From positions 55,984,509 through 56,048,508 of the forward strand of contig OX375882.1 of NCBI GenBank assembly GCA_947359465.1: DNA of 64,000 nt, read 5' to 3'. The first letter of the stretch is position 1. Each line of letters begins with the position of its first letter. Below, one piece after another: positions 21,640 through 32,720 of this stretch. A program made the position numbers and the translations under genes. Source of the stretch: Metellina segmentata. Lineage: Eukaryota > Arthropoda > Arachnida > Araneae > Tetragnathidae. The notes below the pieces were generated by a model. The model searched no databases. It was not told the origin of the DNA and was given only the letters and a program-made list of their open reading frames with translations.

Positions 21640-23530
21640 TATTGGTTCTCCCAAAACATTTTGTTGAGCTGTGCCAAAACATGCAACTTGAAGGGACATG
21701 CCTCCCACATAAAACTGAAATCGTCAATGGACAATATGCATGATTTTCAAATTCATTTTAAAATGAAAGAGCACGAAAAACTACGTAGAAAAATGCCACT
21801 TAAACTGCAATCTGAAGACATTAATTATATTTAAAACGCTTTTCAAATTGCTCTGACGTCACTTTTAACGAAAAACTGCATTCGCTGACGATTCTTGCCT
21901 GTGACGTCATCGTACATGATTTTGCCATCGAGCGTTCTTTGAACTGTGTTATCTCTATGGGTATCTCTTTAATAGTCTTATATTTACAGATTTTTGATTA
22001 ATTCAACAATGGAAGGTTCGAAAATAGTTAAAAAAGAAGAATTACAAATATTGTATTGTTCCGTTTGTGTCATAATTCAACGATTAAAACACCAAAAAAG
22101 TATTTTTTGTTGTACCAAAATATGAACAAGTTCGTAGAAGATGGTGCGGCGTTATGAAAAGAGATTAAAAGAAAAACAAAAAGCTGTGTTCTACTTCTTG
22201 CTTGCATTGCTGGGACGATCATTTTTCGGTAAGTTTAAAATACCAAAAATTACTTATATTTTTAATTGTTTTTAAATTAGAATTGTATGATTTAATCTTG
22301 TGGATGACTAATAGTGTTTTAGCTAAAACGAAAAAATTCTTTCTGTATCAAGTCACTCATAATGCAGAATATCTTGTTTCATAAAAAAGAGTTTAATAAA
22401 TAAATATAGCAATACTATATATTTGTAAATCGAAACTGGTTAAAAATATAGAGAGCTAAAATCAATAAACATTGAATTATTATACTCATGATAATTAATT
22501 TGCAGTTATTCATGCACTTGGTAAAACTGTGTTATATTTCTTCTTTAAACTGAATGATAAGTATTATGGAATAAGTGTCATTGGAATTCAGATTTATAAT
22601 TTAAAAATATTTCTTCTAAATTTGAAATTTAAACTTTAATCTTTTTTTGCATTACATAAATGTATATAAACATAATTATTTTAAAAGTGAAAAGTAAGAA
22701 TAAACGTAAAATTAATTTATTAAAAAAAAGCATTGTACAAATATTTCTATTAAAAATAAGAAATTAAAGTTAAAAACTAGTGTTAACAAATTTTGATAAA
22801 TAGTGCTACAAATGAAAGTTTTTAATTTATATATTACTTTATTTATTTTATATTTGGAGAATGACATGGAAAACTACTGGGAGTATCGTCTCTCTTGCAG
22901 TACGAGGCAACATAGCTTTCATCCCATTTGTTTAGCATTAAAACTAATATTTTTAAACAATTACGAATTTTATTTTAAATTTGCATAAATTTTATAAAAC
23001 TGCAAGGCTTCAAATTATTGCAATTTCAATCAAATTATCACACTACCTTCTTCATGGTTTAAAATGTTGGACTACCAAATGTTGTGTTCAATATTTAATG
23101 CAGTTGCAATTCTCGCAACAAGTTTCTCTAGACATGTTATTTTTGTATCATTCTTTAGTACATTACATTTTACCGCTTAAATATACTTTAAAAATTATTG
23201 TTCACTAACTAACAAAAATAATTGTGCTAAAAAATTAACGTAGAAAATTAAATAAAAAAATAAAATTAGCGTAAAATCAATGAAAGCAACCTGAAACAAC
23301 ATGCAGTCGGCGAATGTAGGGAGAGATTTCATGTACTTTGACGTCACACCCAAGTTCCACCCCGTTTTCAGTCACGTGACTTCGATGCGTTTTTTAATCG
23401 CTTATTACGCTTAAATTAAACTTTTTTGTGATTTTTAAAGTTGATTTTCGGATTGTTCATGATCGAATTTGCAAAAAAAAGTACCATTTTAGGACGTTTT
23501 GTGACATTGTGCATATTTCCTATTCGCCCT
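21640..23530 (+). mobile_element. putative THAP-type (P-like) DNA transposon remnant
   Basis: GTGACGTCATCGTACATGAT at 21901 is inverted near 23325-23345 as GTGACGTCAAAGTACATGAA. Weaker inverted similarity extends outward on both sides (for example AAAACGC...TGACGTCAC on the left against AAAAACGC...GTCACGTGAC on the right). The outer boundaries are uncertain and I could not define a target duplication. Inside, after the left arm, is a THAP-like exon; the remaining 1 kb is AT-rich and has no readable transposase. THAP domains are the DNA-binding part of P-element transposases, hence the tentative call. Confidence 0.5.
22009..22228 (+). pseudogene. decayed THAP-domain exon
   Basis: An ATG at 22009 opens MEGSKIVKKEELQILYCSVC. 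Reading on with two frame changes gives HNSTIKTPKK, then VPKYEQVRRRWCGVMKRD, then CWDDHF. This order (CxxC, a proline/lysine block, an Arg-rich stretch with Trp, then C..HF) follows the C2CH zinc-binding THAP module; the last pair is C-x3-H rather than C-x2-H. A good splice donor (CG|GTAAGT) follows at 22229. Frame breaks make it a pseudogene. I did not find the next exon. Confidence 0.5.
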
Positions 23531-23532
23531 AT

Positions 23533-23976
23533 AAGGACCGGTACACACATCCAGTTTTTCAACGTGCGGCGCCAAGTGCGGTCTAAGATATATTAGATCC
23601 AATGGAGTAGTGCACACATGACTCCGGGGCCGCTGCGACGACGCACGTCCAACTTGCGTGCAATTTGTACCTCAGTTCCCTACGGCGCCACTGCTCGCCG
23701 CACACGCTTCTCCGGTCTGAAGTACCTTATTTTCATAAATAAATGGAATACAAATAATAATTAATAAATGGTTGTATCCAGTAACGTCTATTTTGTTTCA
23801 AAATATACTTTTTTTACGCCAAGTAAGCGAAATAAACACGTTTTCTTCGATCTAATGTTTATCGCAAATAGCGCGAAATGAGTAATTGCGTCATATCACG
23901 GTTATGTGTGAGTAGTTGGGCTTCGGTGTAGCAGCGGCGCCGCACGTTGAAAAACCGGATGTGTGCACCGGGCCTT
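23533..23976. mobile_element. 444-bp MITE with 41-bp inverted repeats
   Basis: Left end AAGGACCGGTACACACATCC and right end, inverted, AAGGCCCGGTGCACACATCC continue into GTTTTTCAACGTGCGGCGCC; about 38 of 41 positions match. The interior (CACTGCTCGCCGCACACGC and AT-rich sequence) has no coding frame. I could not fix the target duplication, so the superfamily is open. Its right end touches the TTAA of the next element. Confidence 0.82.
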
Positions 23977-23979
23977 TAA

Positions 23980-24509
23980 CCTCTTCGCTACCTAGGTCCA
24001 TATACTTGCACCTCGACTATTTTGCCTTAAAAATAATATTTCTGATAAAATTGATAGTTAAGAATTCGGATACACATGCGTGGATGTGTCTAAGCTTCCG
24101 ATTCACACCAATGGATGGCAGTATAAACCGGTAGTTCCTGTGGAATGTTTATAATTCAAAAGCGCGATTTGGAAGAAATGGCTTCGACTCAAATTGCTCG
24201 TAAAAGTAAGTGAATTTCATTTGTTTTTAATGATTTCTAAATCCTTTAGGTAATGTGTTTCAGTTGATAATTTCTGAGTTCTTAAGTATGTGTTCTAAAG
24301 CGCAATATCTTAGCATTTGACAATTATTACGCTTTCAGCATAATTGATATCCGAGGTACACATATGTGTACATAAAATATTTAGCCTCCTGTGATGCCAC
24401 CATCTAAAAAAAGAAATTTGTTTGAGAACTTTGAAGTTTGTCATAACATTTATCAGAAGAAAAAAAAACTTATTTTTTTGTAATTTTTATATGGTTGGTA
24501 GTGAAGAGG
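23980..24509. mobile_element. piggyBac-type MITE 2
   Basis: TTAA on both sides (23976-23979, 24510-24513). The terminal inverted repeats CCTCTTCGCTACC and CCTCTTCACTACC extend loosely to a shared CCATATA. 530 bp, no transposase frame. The left TTAA overlaps the last base of the neighbouring MITE. Confidence 0.82.
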
Positions 24510-24513
24510 TTAA

Positions 24514-25212
24514 GAAAAAATGTTAAATCTCGAATGTGAAGTGAAACACACTCACAAAAAAAATTTCTATACAATCTAATTGATCGTAATGGAGAAAAGA
24601 GAACGAAAAACGGAATTAAATGTCACGTTTGGATGCACTTAAATATTAACTTACCGTATCCAGATAAAATGCACCTGTTCCCAAGAGAAGATAAGTAGGA
24701 AGATTTGATGTACAAATGCATCGACTTGTTTTTATTTCTTTTACATACTTAGTAGTCTAGCAAGACTAGGAAATGTTAAGCTGATAAAAGCACCCAAATT
24801 GTAGAATACTTTACTTTTTTTGTGTTTAGAAAATCATTTTAAGGTTTTTCTGTTTAGGTATGCAGAAAGTAATGACTCTTATATTCAATTTATTAAGCAC
24901 TTAATTTTTTATCGGGTTAGTATTTAAAAAGCATTTCTGCATTCTATATTGGCATCATGCTTATGGACTGACGTTTTAATGCAGATTCAATGCAAGGAAT
25001 TCAACACCAAAATAGAGATACATCAATTTTTTAAAGAAACTTATCGTCTCGTAGTCTTAAATAATTACACGGTGGCAAAATTCAAGACGAATAAATTGTA
25101 ATATCTTAAAAACAAAATTCTCAACTAGTTTGATGTTATGTACTTAAAGTTATGCTATTTTGCGATAGTTAGTTTTACATAATTTTAATTTATTTCTCAT
25201 TCCAGAATCGTG
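24514..25212. other. AT-rich sequence, nothing recognised
   Basis: No coding frame, SINE or terminal repeat seen. Confidence 0.5.
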
Positions 25213-25368
25213 GAATATGGGTCCAGTTGGAAGTGCAACAGGTTAGCAACCGGAAGATTATGAGTTCGGAACTATGTGCAGTCAAATACTGTCGTGCACA
25301 AGGATCTGGACTAAATCAGTTGTGGCCTCAATTGTCGTCTCGAAGACGTGCCAACTACTACGGATTCA
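25213..25368 (+). repeat. SINE-B head-side fragment
   Basis: GTCCAGTTGGAAGTGCAACA, GCAACCGGAAGATTATGAG and TTGTGGCCTCAATTGTCGTC match the SINE-B head and core. It ends abruptly where Helitron sequence starts. Confidence 0.75.
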
Positions 25369-25825
25369 AAATAAATGAAGTAACAGAGTTAAAATTCCAT
25401 AAAAAAAATTTTGAAAAATTATTGCGTTTTTAGCAGTACTGGCAAAATAATCCAAGTAATCGTAATTTTCAACATACCATCCAGATTTTCCAAAACTACC
25501 AAATTAGGGTTGTTTTAAGTATACTTAGATGTTTTAGTATGGAACTTATCTAAATATGAAAGTATTGAAAAGTTTAATATTGCATTCACTAAACTAAAGT
25601 ACGGTGTATATAACAAAGCACATTGTAATCATATATATGCAAAAAAATTCATGTGATGCCTGTACAAACACAGACGAACATAGAGAGTAAGGACGAACAG
25701 GCAGACTTAAGCAACTAAGTTCAGTCACTAAATGAATGTACGTACTCACAGTATTCAAAGTTTCATGAAAATACATTCAAACGTTTGAACGTGTATTAGG
25801 CACACACATACAGAGAGATGTACAG

Positions 25826-26290
25826 TAGGGTGGAGCGAAAAACACGAATTTCGGAAATTGAAAACGCCTATGGTGGGAATAGTTGGGGACTACCATGCTT
25901 ATTAACAGTATAAAATATGAGCTAAATCAATTAATATCTTCAGGTGCCCAAATCACTTTGAAATTTCTAAATTTTGAAAAATTTTTCACAAAATTAATAA
26001 TAACGCATTTAAAAAATTTTAATACATCTAATTTAAAGCCATGGGTGGATGAAATGAACTTCCCTGCGTGTAAAAAAAAAGTTTTACACTTAACATTATC
26101 CCGGAAAATAAAAAATTTCCCCTTTTTCTAGAGCACCATCACGCGCGTCTCCACTCCTCTCAATAGACTCATCATTGCGACCACGCGTTTACACGGGCGC
26201 TTCTACTTGCAGCTCTTCGTTTTTTTTAATTATTAAAACAACCCAGAACTTAGCACGAGGAGATGGCTGCATATCGAGTTCCACCCCCTC
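25826..26290 (+). repeat. left terminal inverted repeat of hAT-like element 2
   Basis: Matches 28675-29139 inverted from the terminal TAGGGTGG to CTGCATATCGAGTTCCACCC. Short frames appear in both arms because the arms are copies; they are not genes. Confidence 0.88.
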
Positions 26291-26412
26291 CCTGCTTATT
26301 TTTACTTATTTTAGATATTTTTTATATAGAAATTTTAATCTTTAAGTTCAGTTTTGTTTGGATTTGGTTTGTTTTGTTTGTTAAGGATACACGGTTCTGT
26401 GAATTAGTCAAA

Positions 26413-28612
26413 ATGCCTAGGACACGATCAGTAGATGCATGTCCCGTGTTTGGAATGGCTGAAATAATGAAGCCTAACACACTTCCAACATATACAGATT
26501 TATGAAGTATTATCTTTACATACAAAAAGATTGTAAAAGAGATGCTAGTATGTGGCTGATGGATGTTCAATTTTAATTAAAGAGCTCAAAGGATTATGGG
26601 GGAAAAGTTCGATTCCAACTGTAATAAACCAACAAATAATATATATGCTGAAAAAATACCATAAAGCATATAGAAATATTAAGAAACTATTAAAAAATAC
26701 TGGCAAACTATATTTCTCGAAAGGTTGTGTCCTTCAGGGAATCAGCAGAAAAAAAAATCTATTTGATATTAGCATATGTAAATGTAAGAACTTTCTCAGT
26801 TGTACTTTCAAAATTAAAGTACCTATTGCTGAAAGACCTTTTTTAACAGATCAAAGGACATTTCGAAAAATGGTCATTGGAAATGTTGGCATTAAAACCA
26901 GCAGAATACTTGAAAAAAAGGTTGCAGCGCAAAGAAAGGGAAGCAGAGAGCCAAAACGTTTAGCTCAAAGATTGTAAAGGAAAACAATCCAAAATCTCTC
27001 GCCCTATACTACGGGAGCTACTTTAAGTTTTAATTTGCTACAGAATTCTAATGCCACTATAAACACAGTCATTGATAATAATTATTCTTCAACTTCACAA
27101 ACCAGAACTAAACTTCCAAATGTAGCTCAGGCTTGTGATAGAACTGGCGTTTCAGATAGATCAGCAGCAATTCTAATAAATGCTGCTTTGAAGGATATGG
27201 GAAAAATTTCCAAGGATGATTCTTCAAACATAGTTGATCGTAGTAAACTTAGAAGAGAAAGGACAAAGACTCGCAGCTACCTGAAAAGGAAAAATGAGGA
27301 AACTACCTCTTTATCAGAATATGGAATATACTTCGATGAGCGAAAGGATTAAACTTTAGTAATGATTAAAGAAAGAGAAAGGATTTCTAGAAAGACGGTA
27401 ACAGAAGAATAATACAAGAACCAGGATCAAAATATATGGGACGTGTCACTCGTACAACTGACTCTTATCAAAATATTAAAACAAGTATTTTAACTTTTTT
27501 GGAGAAAAATATAGATATTTCTAAGATGCAAGTGGTTGGTTGTGATGGTACAGTGGTAAATACATGTTTGAAAAATGGAGTCATTCGACATATCGAGCTC
27601 TTTTTAGGATGTCCTGTGCATTGGTTTATTTGTTTATTACATACAAATGAGCTACCCAGCTACCTTTACGTCATTTGTTGCAACATTTAGAAGGGAAAAC
27701 CACAGGACCAAAAGGATACAACGAAAAAATTGGAAAAATGTTTGAATCTTGTGAAAAATTGCCTTTGACAAACTTTGAAAAGATATAAGTAACTTTGCCA
27801 GATATTGTCCTAGAGGATCTTATCACTGATCAACGATACATTTACGAAATGTGCACAGGTATATCAAATAAATATATTCCATTAAGCTTGTCACAAAAAA
27901 ATCCAGGAAAATTGAATCATTCCAGATGGTTGACCACGACAAATATAATTTTAAGGTTATATGTTTCAACAGAAGATCCAACCCATAACTTGAAAATATT
28001 AACAGAGTATGTTGTGAAGGTACACTCATATGTGTGGTTTAAAATTAAAAGTCAGTCATCATGTCGGTAAGGGAATTCCTAATTTTTACCATATTTTAAA
28101 TAAATCGAGATTTTAGCCTGATTATATAAAAATTGTTGTAGATAAGAAATGCTTATTATGCCCATCCAGAAAATATTAATTTGGCAATGTTAGCTGATGA
28201 TAGAAAACACGTCAGAGAATTGAGCCTCAGAAAAATTTAAAATGAAGACAAAAAAAATAAAGTCGAAAAGAATATTCGAGAGTTCAAAATTCCCAAGTTA
28301 AACTTCGAAGCAGACGATTACATAAATTTAATTGAATGGCAATCAGATTCCATTACAGATCCACCACTTACAGTATCTCTTTCTGATGATCAACTCAAGT
28401 CTATGGTTCTAGACGTTCCAACCAATAGTAACATGTTTAACTTTCCATGCCATTCACAAGTAGTTGAACGTTGCGTTAAATTAGTAACTGAAGCATATAG
28501 TACAGTATGTGGTACAGAGGCACGAGATGGATTTATTCCGTCAAGAATTGCTTCTAGACTTGCTTTACCCAGATTTGAAACCAAAAGTCAATATCAACCA
28601 TTTTTAAGCTAA
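26413..28612 (+). pseudogene. transposase of hAT-like element 2, nearly full length
   Basis: Starts MPRTRSVDACPVFG at 26413 and ends KSQYQPFLS at 28612, with an ordered set of blocks in shifting frames. CKCKNFLSCTFKIKV near 26790 is a Cys-rich, possibly zinc-binding region, followed by PFLTDQRTFRKMVIG. Then come DRTGVSDRSAAILI near 27140 and a basic RSKLRRERTKTRSY. VVGCDGTVVNT carries the probable catalytic Asp (27544-27546); CLLHTNELP at 27631 is the CxxH motif that follows the second Asp in hAT-type enzymes; NHSRWLTTTNIILRLYVSTE, NAYYAHPENINLAM and FPCHSQVVERCVKLVTEA follow. The stretch 28067-28141 has GT...AG ends but still reads as family protein with a stop, so I treat it as damaged exon, not intron. 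Confidence 0.87.
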
Positions 28613-28674
28613 ACCACTTGCCAGTAACTTAAACATAATTTTTTAGTGTAAGCTAGCAACTCAAATTGAAAATT

Positions 28675-29139
28675 TTAGGGGGGGGGACTCGATATGCAGC
28701 CATCTCTTCGTGCTAAGTTCTGGGTTGTTTTAATAATTAAAAAAAGCGAAGAGCTGCAAGGGGAAGCGCCCGTGTAAACGCGTGATCGCAAAGATGAGTC
28801 TATTGAGAGGAGTGGAGACGCGCGTGATGGCGCTCTAGAAAAAGGGGAAATTTTTTATTTTACGGATAATGTTAAGTGTAAAACTTTTTTTTTACACGCA
28901 GGGAAGTTCATTTCATCCACCCATGGCTTTAAATAAGATGTATTAAATTTTTTTAAATGCGTTATTATTATTTTTGTGAAAAAATTGGCAAATTTTCGAA
29001 ATTTCAAAGTGATTTGGGCACCTGAAGATATTAATTGATTTAGCTCATATTTTGTACTGTTAATAAGCATGGTAGTCCCCAACTATTCCCACCATAGGCG
29101 TTTTCAATTTCCGAAATTCGTGTTTTTCGCTCCACCCTA
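28675..29139 (-). repeat. right terminal inverted repeat of hAT-like element 2
   Basis: Complement of the left arm, beginning next to a run of eight or more Gs at 28678 and ending CCACCCTA. Few differences from the left arm are visible. Confidence 0.88.
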
Positions 29140-29278
29140 ATGTACAGACAGACACCAAATGCGCAAGAGAGGGATTTTGCATCAGAAGGGTACAAAACGG
29201 ATAGAAAACAGTAAATGGGACGAAAATATTCAATATACAAACAAACACTCCGTTCTTATTTATATAAATGTAAAAAAG

Positions 29279-29760
29279 ACTCGATGAGGGAAGCTATCAC
29301 CAATTAAATCTACCAAGGGAGAAACACATCGGATGAAAAAAAAAATGTGTAGAATCATTTCAAATGAATATTTATTTGAAAATGAAAAGTTAAGTTTGTG
29401 CTGCCGAGTGTTACAATCTTAACGAAGGTATACTCAGTTTGCAAACTAATCCTTAGAGAAAAGCTGTGAAAGGTAAAGAAATGAATAATGTTTATTAATG
29501 AGCTTCCAAAATGCTAATTGGACTCTCGTGATGTTTTACTAAAATTAATTTATCTTGTTGGAAAATTTGGAAAAAAACATATCAAGGAATGGAATGTCGA
29601 AATGAATTCTAATGTTGTTTCTTCTAGGATAGGACCATACTGTTTTCTGGATAAATTGGTCATTATCTTGAAGTAATAAATGTGTATAATTGATAACATT
29701 TTATCTACATAAATTAAATTATTAAAAAATTAATTTAAATTATTAAAATTTTATTTACAT
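29279..29760. other. AT-rich sequence, nothing recognised
   Basis: No frame or repeat noted. Confidence 0.5.
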
Positions 29761-29765
29761 AACGC

Positions 29766-29776
29766 GCCGCCATCTT
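29766..29776 (-). promoter_or_regulatory. YY1/Pho-type site upstream of THAP exon
   Basis: GCCGCCATCTT is the exact complement of the classic YY1 site AAGATGGCGGC. It sits in a small GC-rich patch (CGCGCCGCC) about 135 bp before the THAP-like exon, where an initiator or promoter would be. A second copy with similar flanks (TTGGTGCCTTAAAAC against TTTGTGCTTTAAAAAC) is at 31607-31617. Binding is inferred. Confidence 0.5.
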
Positions 29777-29901
29777 TGTGCTTTAAAAACATTGTGCTCG
29801 TGCATGTTAATCAACGTGGTTATACCGTTTTAGAACTTCAGTGGTTTTTTATTGACGATTTTAACCAAATAATTAGCACCATTTTCTTAGTTTTGACGTC
29901 T

Positions 29902-31020
29902 TGTGTCGCTTACGAGAGTACAAACCGAAAGACAAAGATGATCCGTGGAATATCGTTTCATAGGTAAGTTTAATTTGATATATCTTTAGGCTGATAGGTT
30001 GTTGACCTGTAACTTCTAAGTGTCCACGCAGCATTTTATTCAAAATTAGACGTATTTATAAACATTTAAAGAATTATTTTGAAAAGTTGACTGATTTATC
30101 CAAAGAGATTATTAATTTTATTTATTAATTAACAGAATTGTACGATTTTGATTTTTTAACCTACCAGTTGTAATAAGAGTCAGAAACTGCTTTTTAGGAA
30201 AGTTTAACTTTTATTTAATGAAAAAGTATTACATTCAAATAAACAGTAGCGAGAATTTTAGTACATGGGTGAAAATATTACCTCATGTTACATGATTTAA
30301 AATGAAACAGCTTTAGCTAACAGTTATAAAATTCGAATTATAAACATTACTTTTGGTTTTCTAAAACGCACTTTTTTGTTAGTTAAGTTATTTTGCGTTG
30401 AGCACAACTAACTGCTTTAATGCTATTGAAACCTTGGACTGTTAGCAACTTGTTAATGAGTTTTTTAGAAGACAAACATATACTTAAAACATTGTAACTG
30501 TATGAAGTTTTTCAAAGCACGCATCTATTGAGCCAATTGTTAAGATTATGAGCTCATACAATTTATTGTTGCAGTCCTAGGTTTTACTGTATTTGCATGT
30601 ATTACAATTTTAGAAAGAATTTATAATAAAAAAGATCATTTATATGGGTGGATTTGTGTGGACATACATAATATATTGAATAACCAGTCTGCAATTTATC
30701 AAGCATGTTTATTTTTATTATCAAAGTAAGTAATTATAAAAAAGTTTGATTTAGTGTTTTTTTTAGATTGAATTAGTTTATATTTATAAATTTTTGTTTT
30801 AATAGCCTAAGATAAACAGTAAAACCTGTAATACAGTTGTGATTTGGAAAAAATATGGTTAGACAAGTTTATCATTAGACAAGATCAATATACATAGGTT
30901 TCAATGCATCTATCAATTCATTGTATCTAACTAAAATAATTTTCATTTCAGGTTTCCAAAGACCCAGAACGTAGAGATGTGGGGATAAGCAAATGCATAA
31001 TCATAAAGCGGTGCATAGTA
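29902..31020 (+). pseudogene. decayed THAP-domain gene, two exons
   Basis: Exon 1 (29902-29963) reads CVAYESTNRKTKMIRGISFH and ends TTTCATAG|GTAAGT, a strong donor. An acceptor TTTTCATTTCAG ends at 30951 and exon 2 begins GTTTCCAAAG; joining gives HRFPK, and with one base restored in reading only, D-P-E-R-R follows. SFHRFP then DPERR is the hallmark of the THAP fold, preceded by its first Cys; the second Cys is Ser here. The residues after that do not fit, so the rest is lost. The intron would be 988 bp. It could be a host THAP gene relic or the first exons of a P-like transposon; the preserved splice sites favour a once spliced gene. Confidence 0.55.
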
Positions 31021-32035
31021 AGAAGTAAAATTCACAAGAAATTATTTAGAAAGGATGATTTGGCCAAAAGTGTGTGTATTTCAACGTATGCAGGAAATCA
31101 ATAAAATGAATTTCAATGCCTAATCGTGGAAACCAATTTGGATGCAATTTATAACAACAAGAATGAGGGATACAAATTAGCACTAGACTATTAGGCACTA
31201 GAGGGCAGAAGCTATGTGTGGGATCAGCAAATCTAAATTAAAACATTACTGAGAACTGGTATTTGTAGGATACCTATAATTTTACTAATCACTGAATTTT
31301 TACCAATTTAAAAGCTGCTTTAAAACATTCTGCATGCCAATTATAAACAAAGAACAACAAGAAAAACTAGCATTGTTAGTTTTCTGTTTCTTTATTGTAA
31401 ATATATTATTGTATATTCAATCACAAAATTTAAAATCAAACGGGAAAAAGGTAGTAAATTCTTTTTATATATCATACTTAAAATGTCATTTTAGAAACAA
31501 AATATTGCCAAAATTATTTCGCATCTCTCAATTGCAAAATGAATGAACACGTCTTAGTAAGAAAAAAAAGCGCGCCTTAAAAAAAGTTTTTAACAGCGCA
31601 AGCGCGGCCGCCATCTTGGTGCCTTAAAACCATGGAAATATCGGCTTCAGTTAAACCGGTAGCGAAGCATTGTTAGGCTACTTCCTTATATTTCGTACTT
31701 CCATGATTCACACACCCTGATATGTTACATCGCCAAATGAAGCGATAAAATATCAGATCGGCCGACAAAGTCAATTTTCACAGAGTAATCACGTTACTAC
31801 TAATTGACATGTTGATCACTTTTTGAAATTCCTCTCAAGCAATGCTTATATTTCACGTTGGTAGAAGCAGGGTAAGGAGTCTTTTAGTTTCACATAATTT
31901 AACTCTAAATACAAGATTTACGTTTCGTGATATTACTTCATTTTTTGTTCAGTTGCAAACAACATTATGAGACATAAGCCTAATATTATTATTCCACCTT
32001 TCTTATATTTACTATTTTATGCATTCTCTAGCTTA
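31021..32035. other. sequence with one GC-rich regulatory-looking patch
   Basis: Mostly AT-rich with no readable frame. The exception is 31568-31630, where GCGCGCC, GCGCAAGCGCGGCCGCC and a YY1-type site cluster. Confidence 0.5.
31607..31617 (-). promoter_or_regulatory. second YY1/Pho-type site
   Basis: GCCGCCATCTT within AGCGCGGCCGCCATCTTGG, followed by an ACCATGG string at 31628. The flanks repeat those of the 29766 site, so both may be 5' ends of related units. Confidence 0.5.
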
Positions 32036-32720
32036 AAGTCATGCGTTACTATATTCAATTCATATATTCTATTCATGTATTTCTTATTCATATACTTTAT
32101 TTCTATATTCAATTCATATATTCTACTTAAATATTTTATTCATGTATTCTATGCATATATTCAATTCCTATATTCTATATTCTATTCATATATTCCATTC
32201 ATATGTTTTATTCCTATATTCTATTTACATATTCTATTCAGATATTCCATTCATATGTTTTATACCTATATTCTATTCATATATTCTATAGTCTCTTCGT
32301 ATATTGATATATTCTATATTCTATTCATATATTTCATTCATATATTCTATATTCTATTCATATATTTCATTCATATATTCTATATTCTATTCATATATTT
32401 CAATCATATATTCTATATTCTCTTCATATATTGATATATTCTATATTCTATTCATATATTTCATTCATATATTATATATTCTCTTCTTATATTGATATAT
32501 TCTATATTCTATTCATATATTCCATTCATATATTCTATTCATATATTTCATTCATATATTATATATTCTCTTCTTATATTGATATATTCTATATTCCATT
32601 CATATATTCTATTCATATATTTCATTCATATATTATATATTCTCTACTTATATTGATATATTATATATTGTATTCATATATTCCATTCATATATTCTATT
32701 CATATATTCCATTCATAGAT
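32036..32720. repeat. AT minisatellite with higher-order structure
   Basis: Built from a 13-bp unit, ATTCATATATTCY, with variants. In 32300-32700 the units are organised into longer blocks of about 100 bp marked by TCTTCTTATATTGATATATT. The apparent long proteins rich in Tyr, Ile and Phe read through this array in every frame and are artefacts. Confidence 0.9.

Larger units (their letters stand above)
25826..29139 (+). mobile_element. hAT-like DNA transposon 2 with very long TIRs
   Basis: A 3314-bp element flanked by a perfect 8-bp duplication, ATGTACAG (25818-25825, 29140-29147). Both ends read TAGGGTGGAGCGAAAAACAC inward, and the inverted match continues for about 460 bp. It encodes one collinear transposase pseudogene between the arms. 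The 8-bp duplication and TAGGG ends point to hAT, though I cannot exclude a P-related group. Element 1 has similar terminal 20 bp and a homologous protein but different subterminal sequence, so they are two lineages of one group. Confidence 0.88.
25369..29278 (-). mobile_element. Helitron H5, 5' half, split by hAT-like element 2
   Basis: 25369-25825 and 29148-29278 together match the 5' half of H1 (for example CACTAAATGAA, then GGCATCAGAAGGGT-like and ACAAACAAACACTCCGTTC). The 5' end near 29278 (TTTATATAAATAAGAACGG) is slightly degraded. The 3' half is missing; a SINE-B fragment abuts instead. Confidence 0.82.

Noticed and set aside
25883..26131. 82-codon frame repeated on the other strand at 28855-29082
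   Set aside because: Both lie in the inverted arms of hAT-like element 2; the similarity reflects the arms, and transposase coding lies between them.
28067..28141. Short GT-AG intron in the hAT-like transposase
   Set aside because: The interval still reads as family protein sequence with one stop, so it is more likely damaged coding sequence.
31967..32718. Long frames rich in Tyr, Ile and Phe
   Set aside because: They run through an AT minisatellite; any frame of the 13-bp unit stays open.
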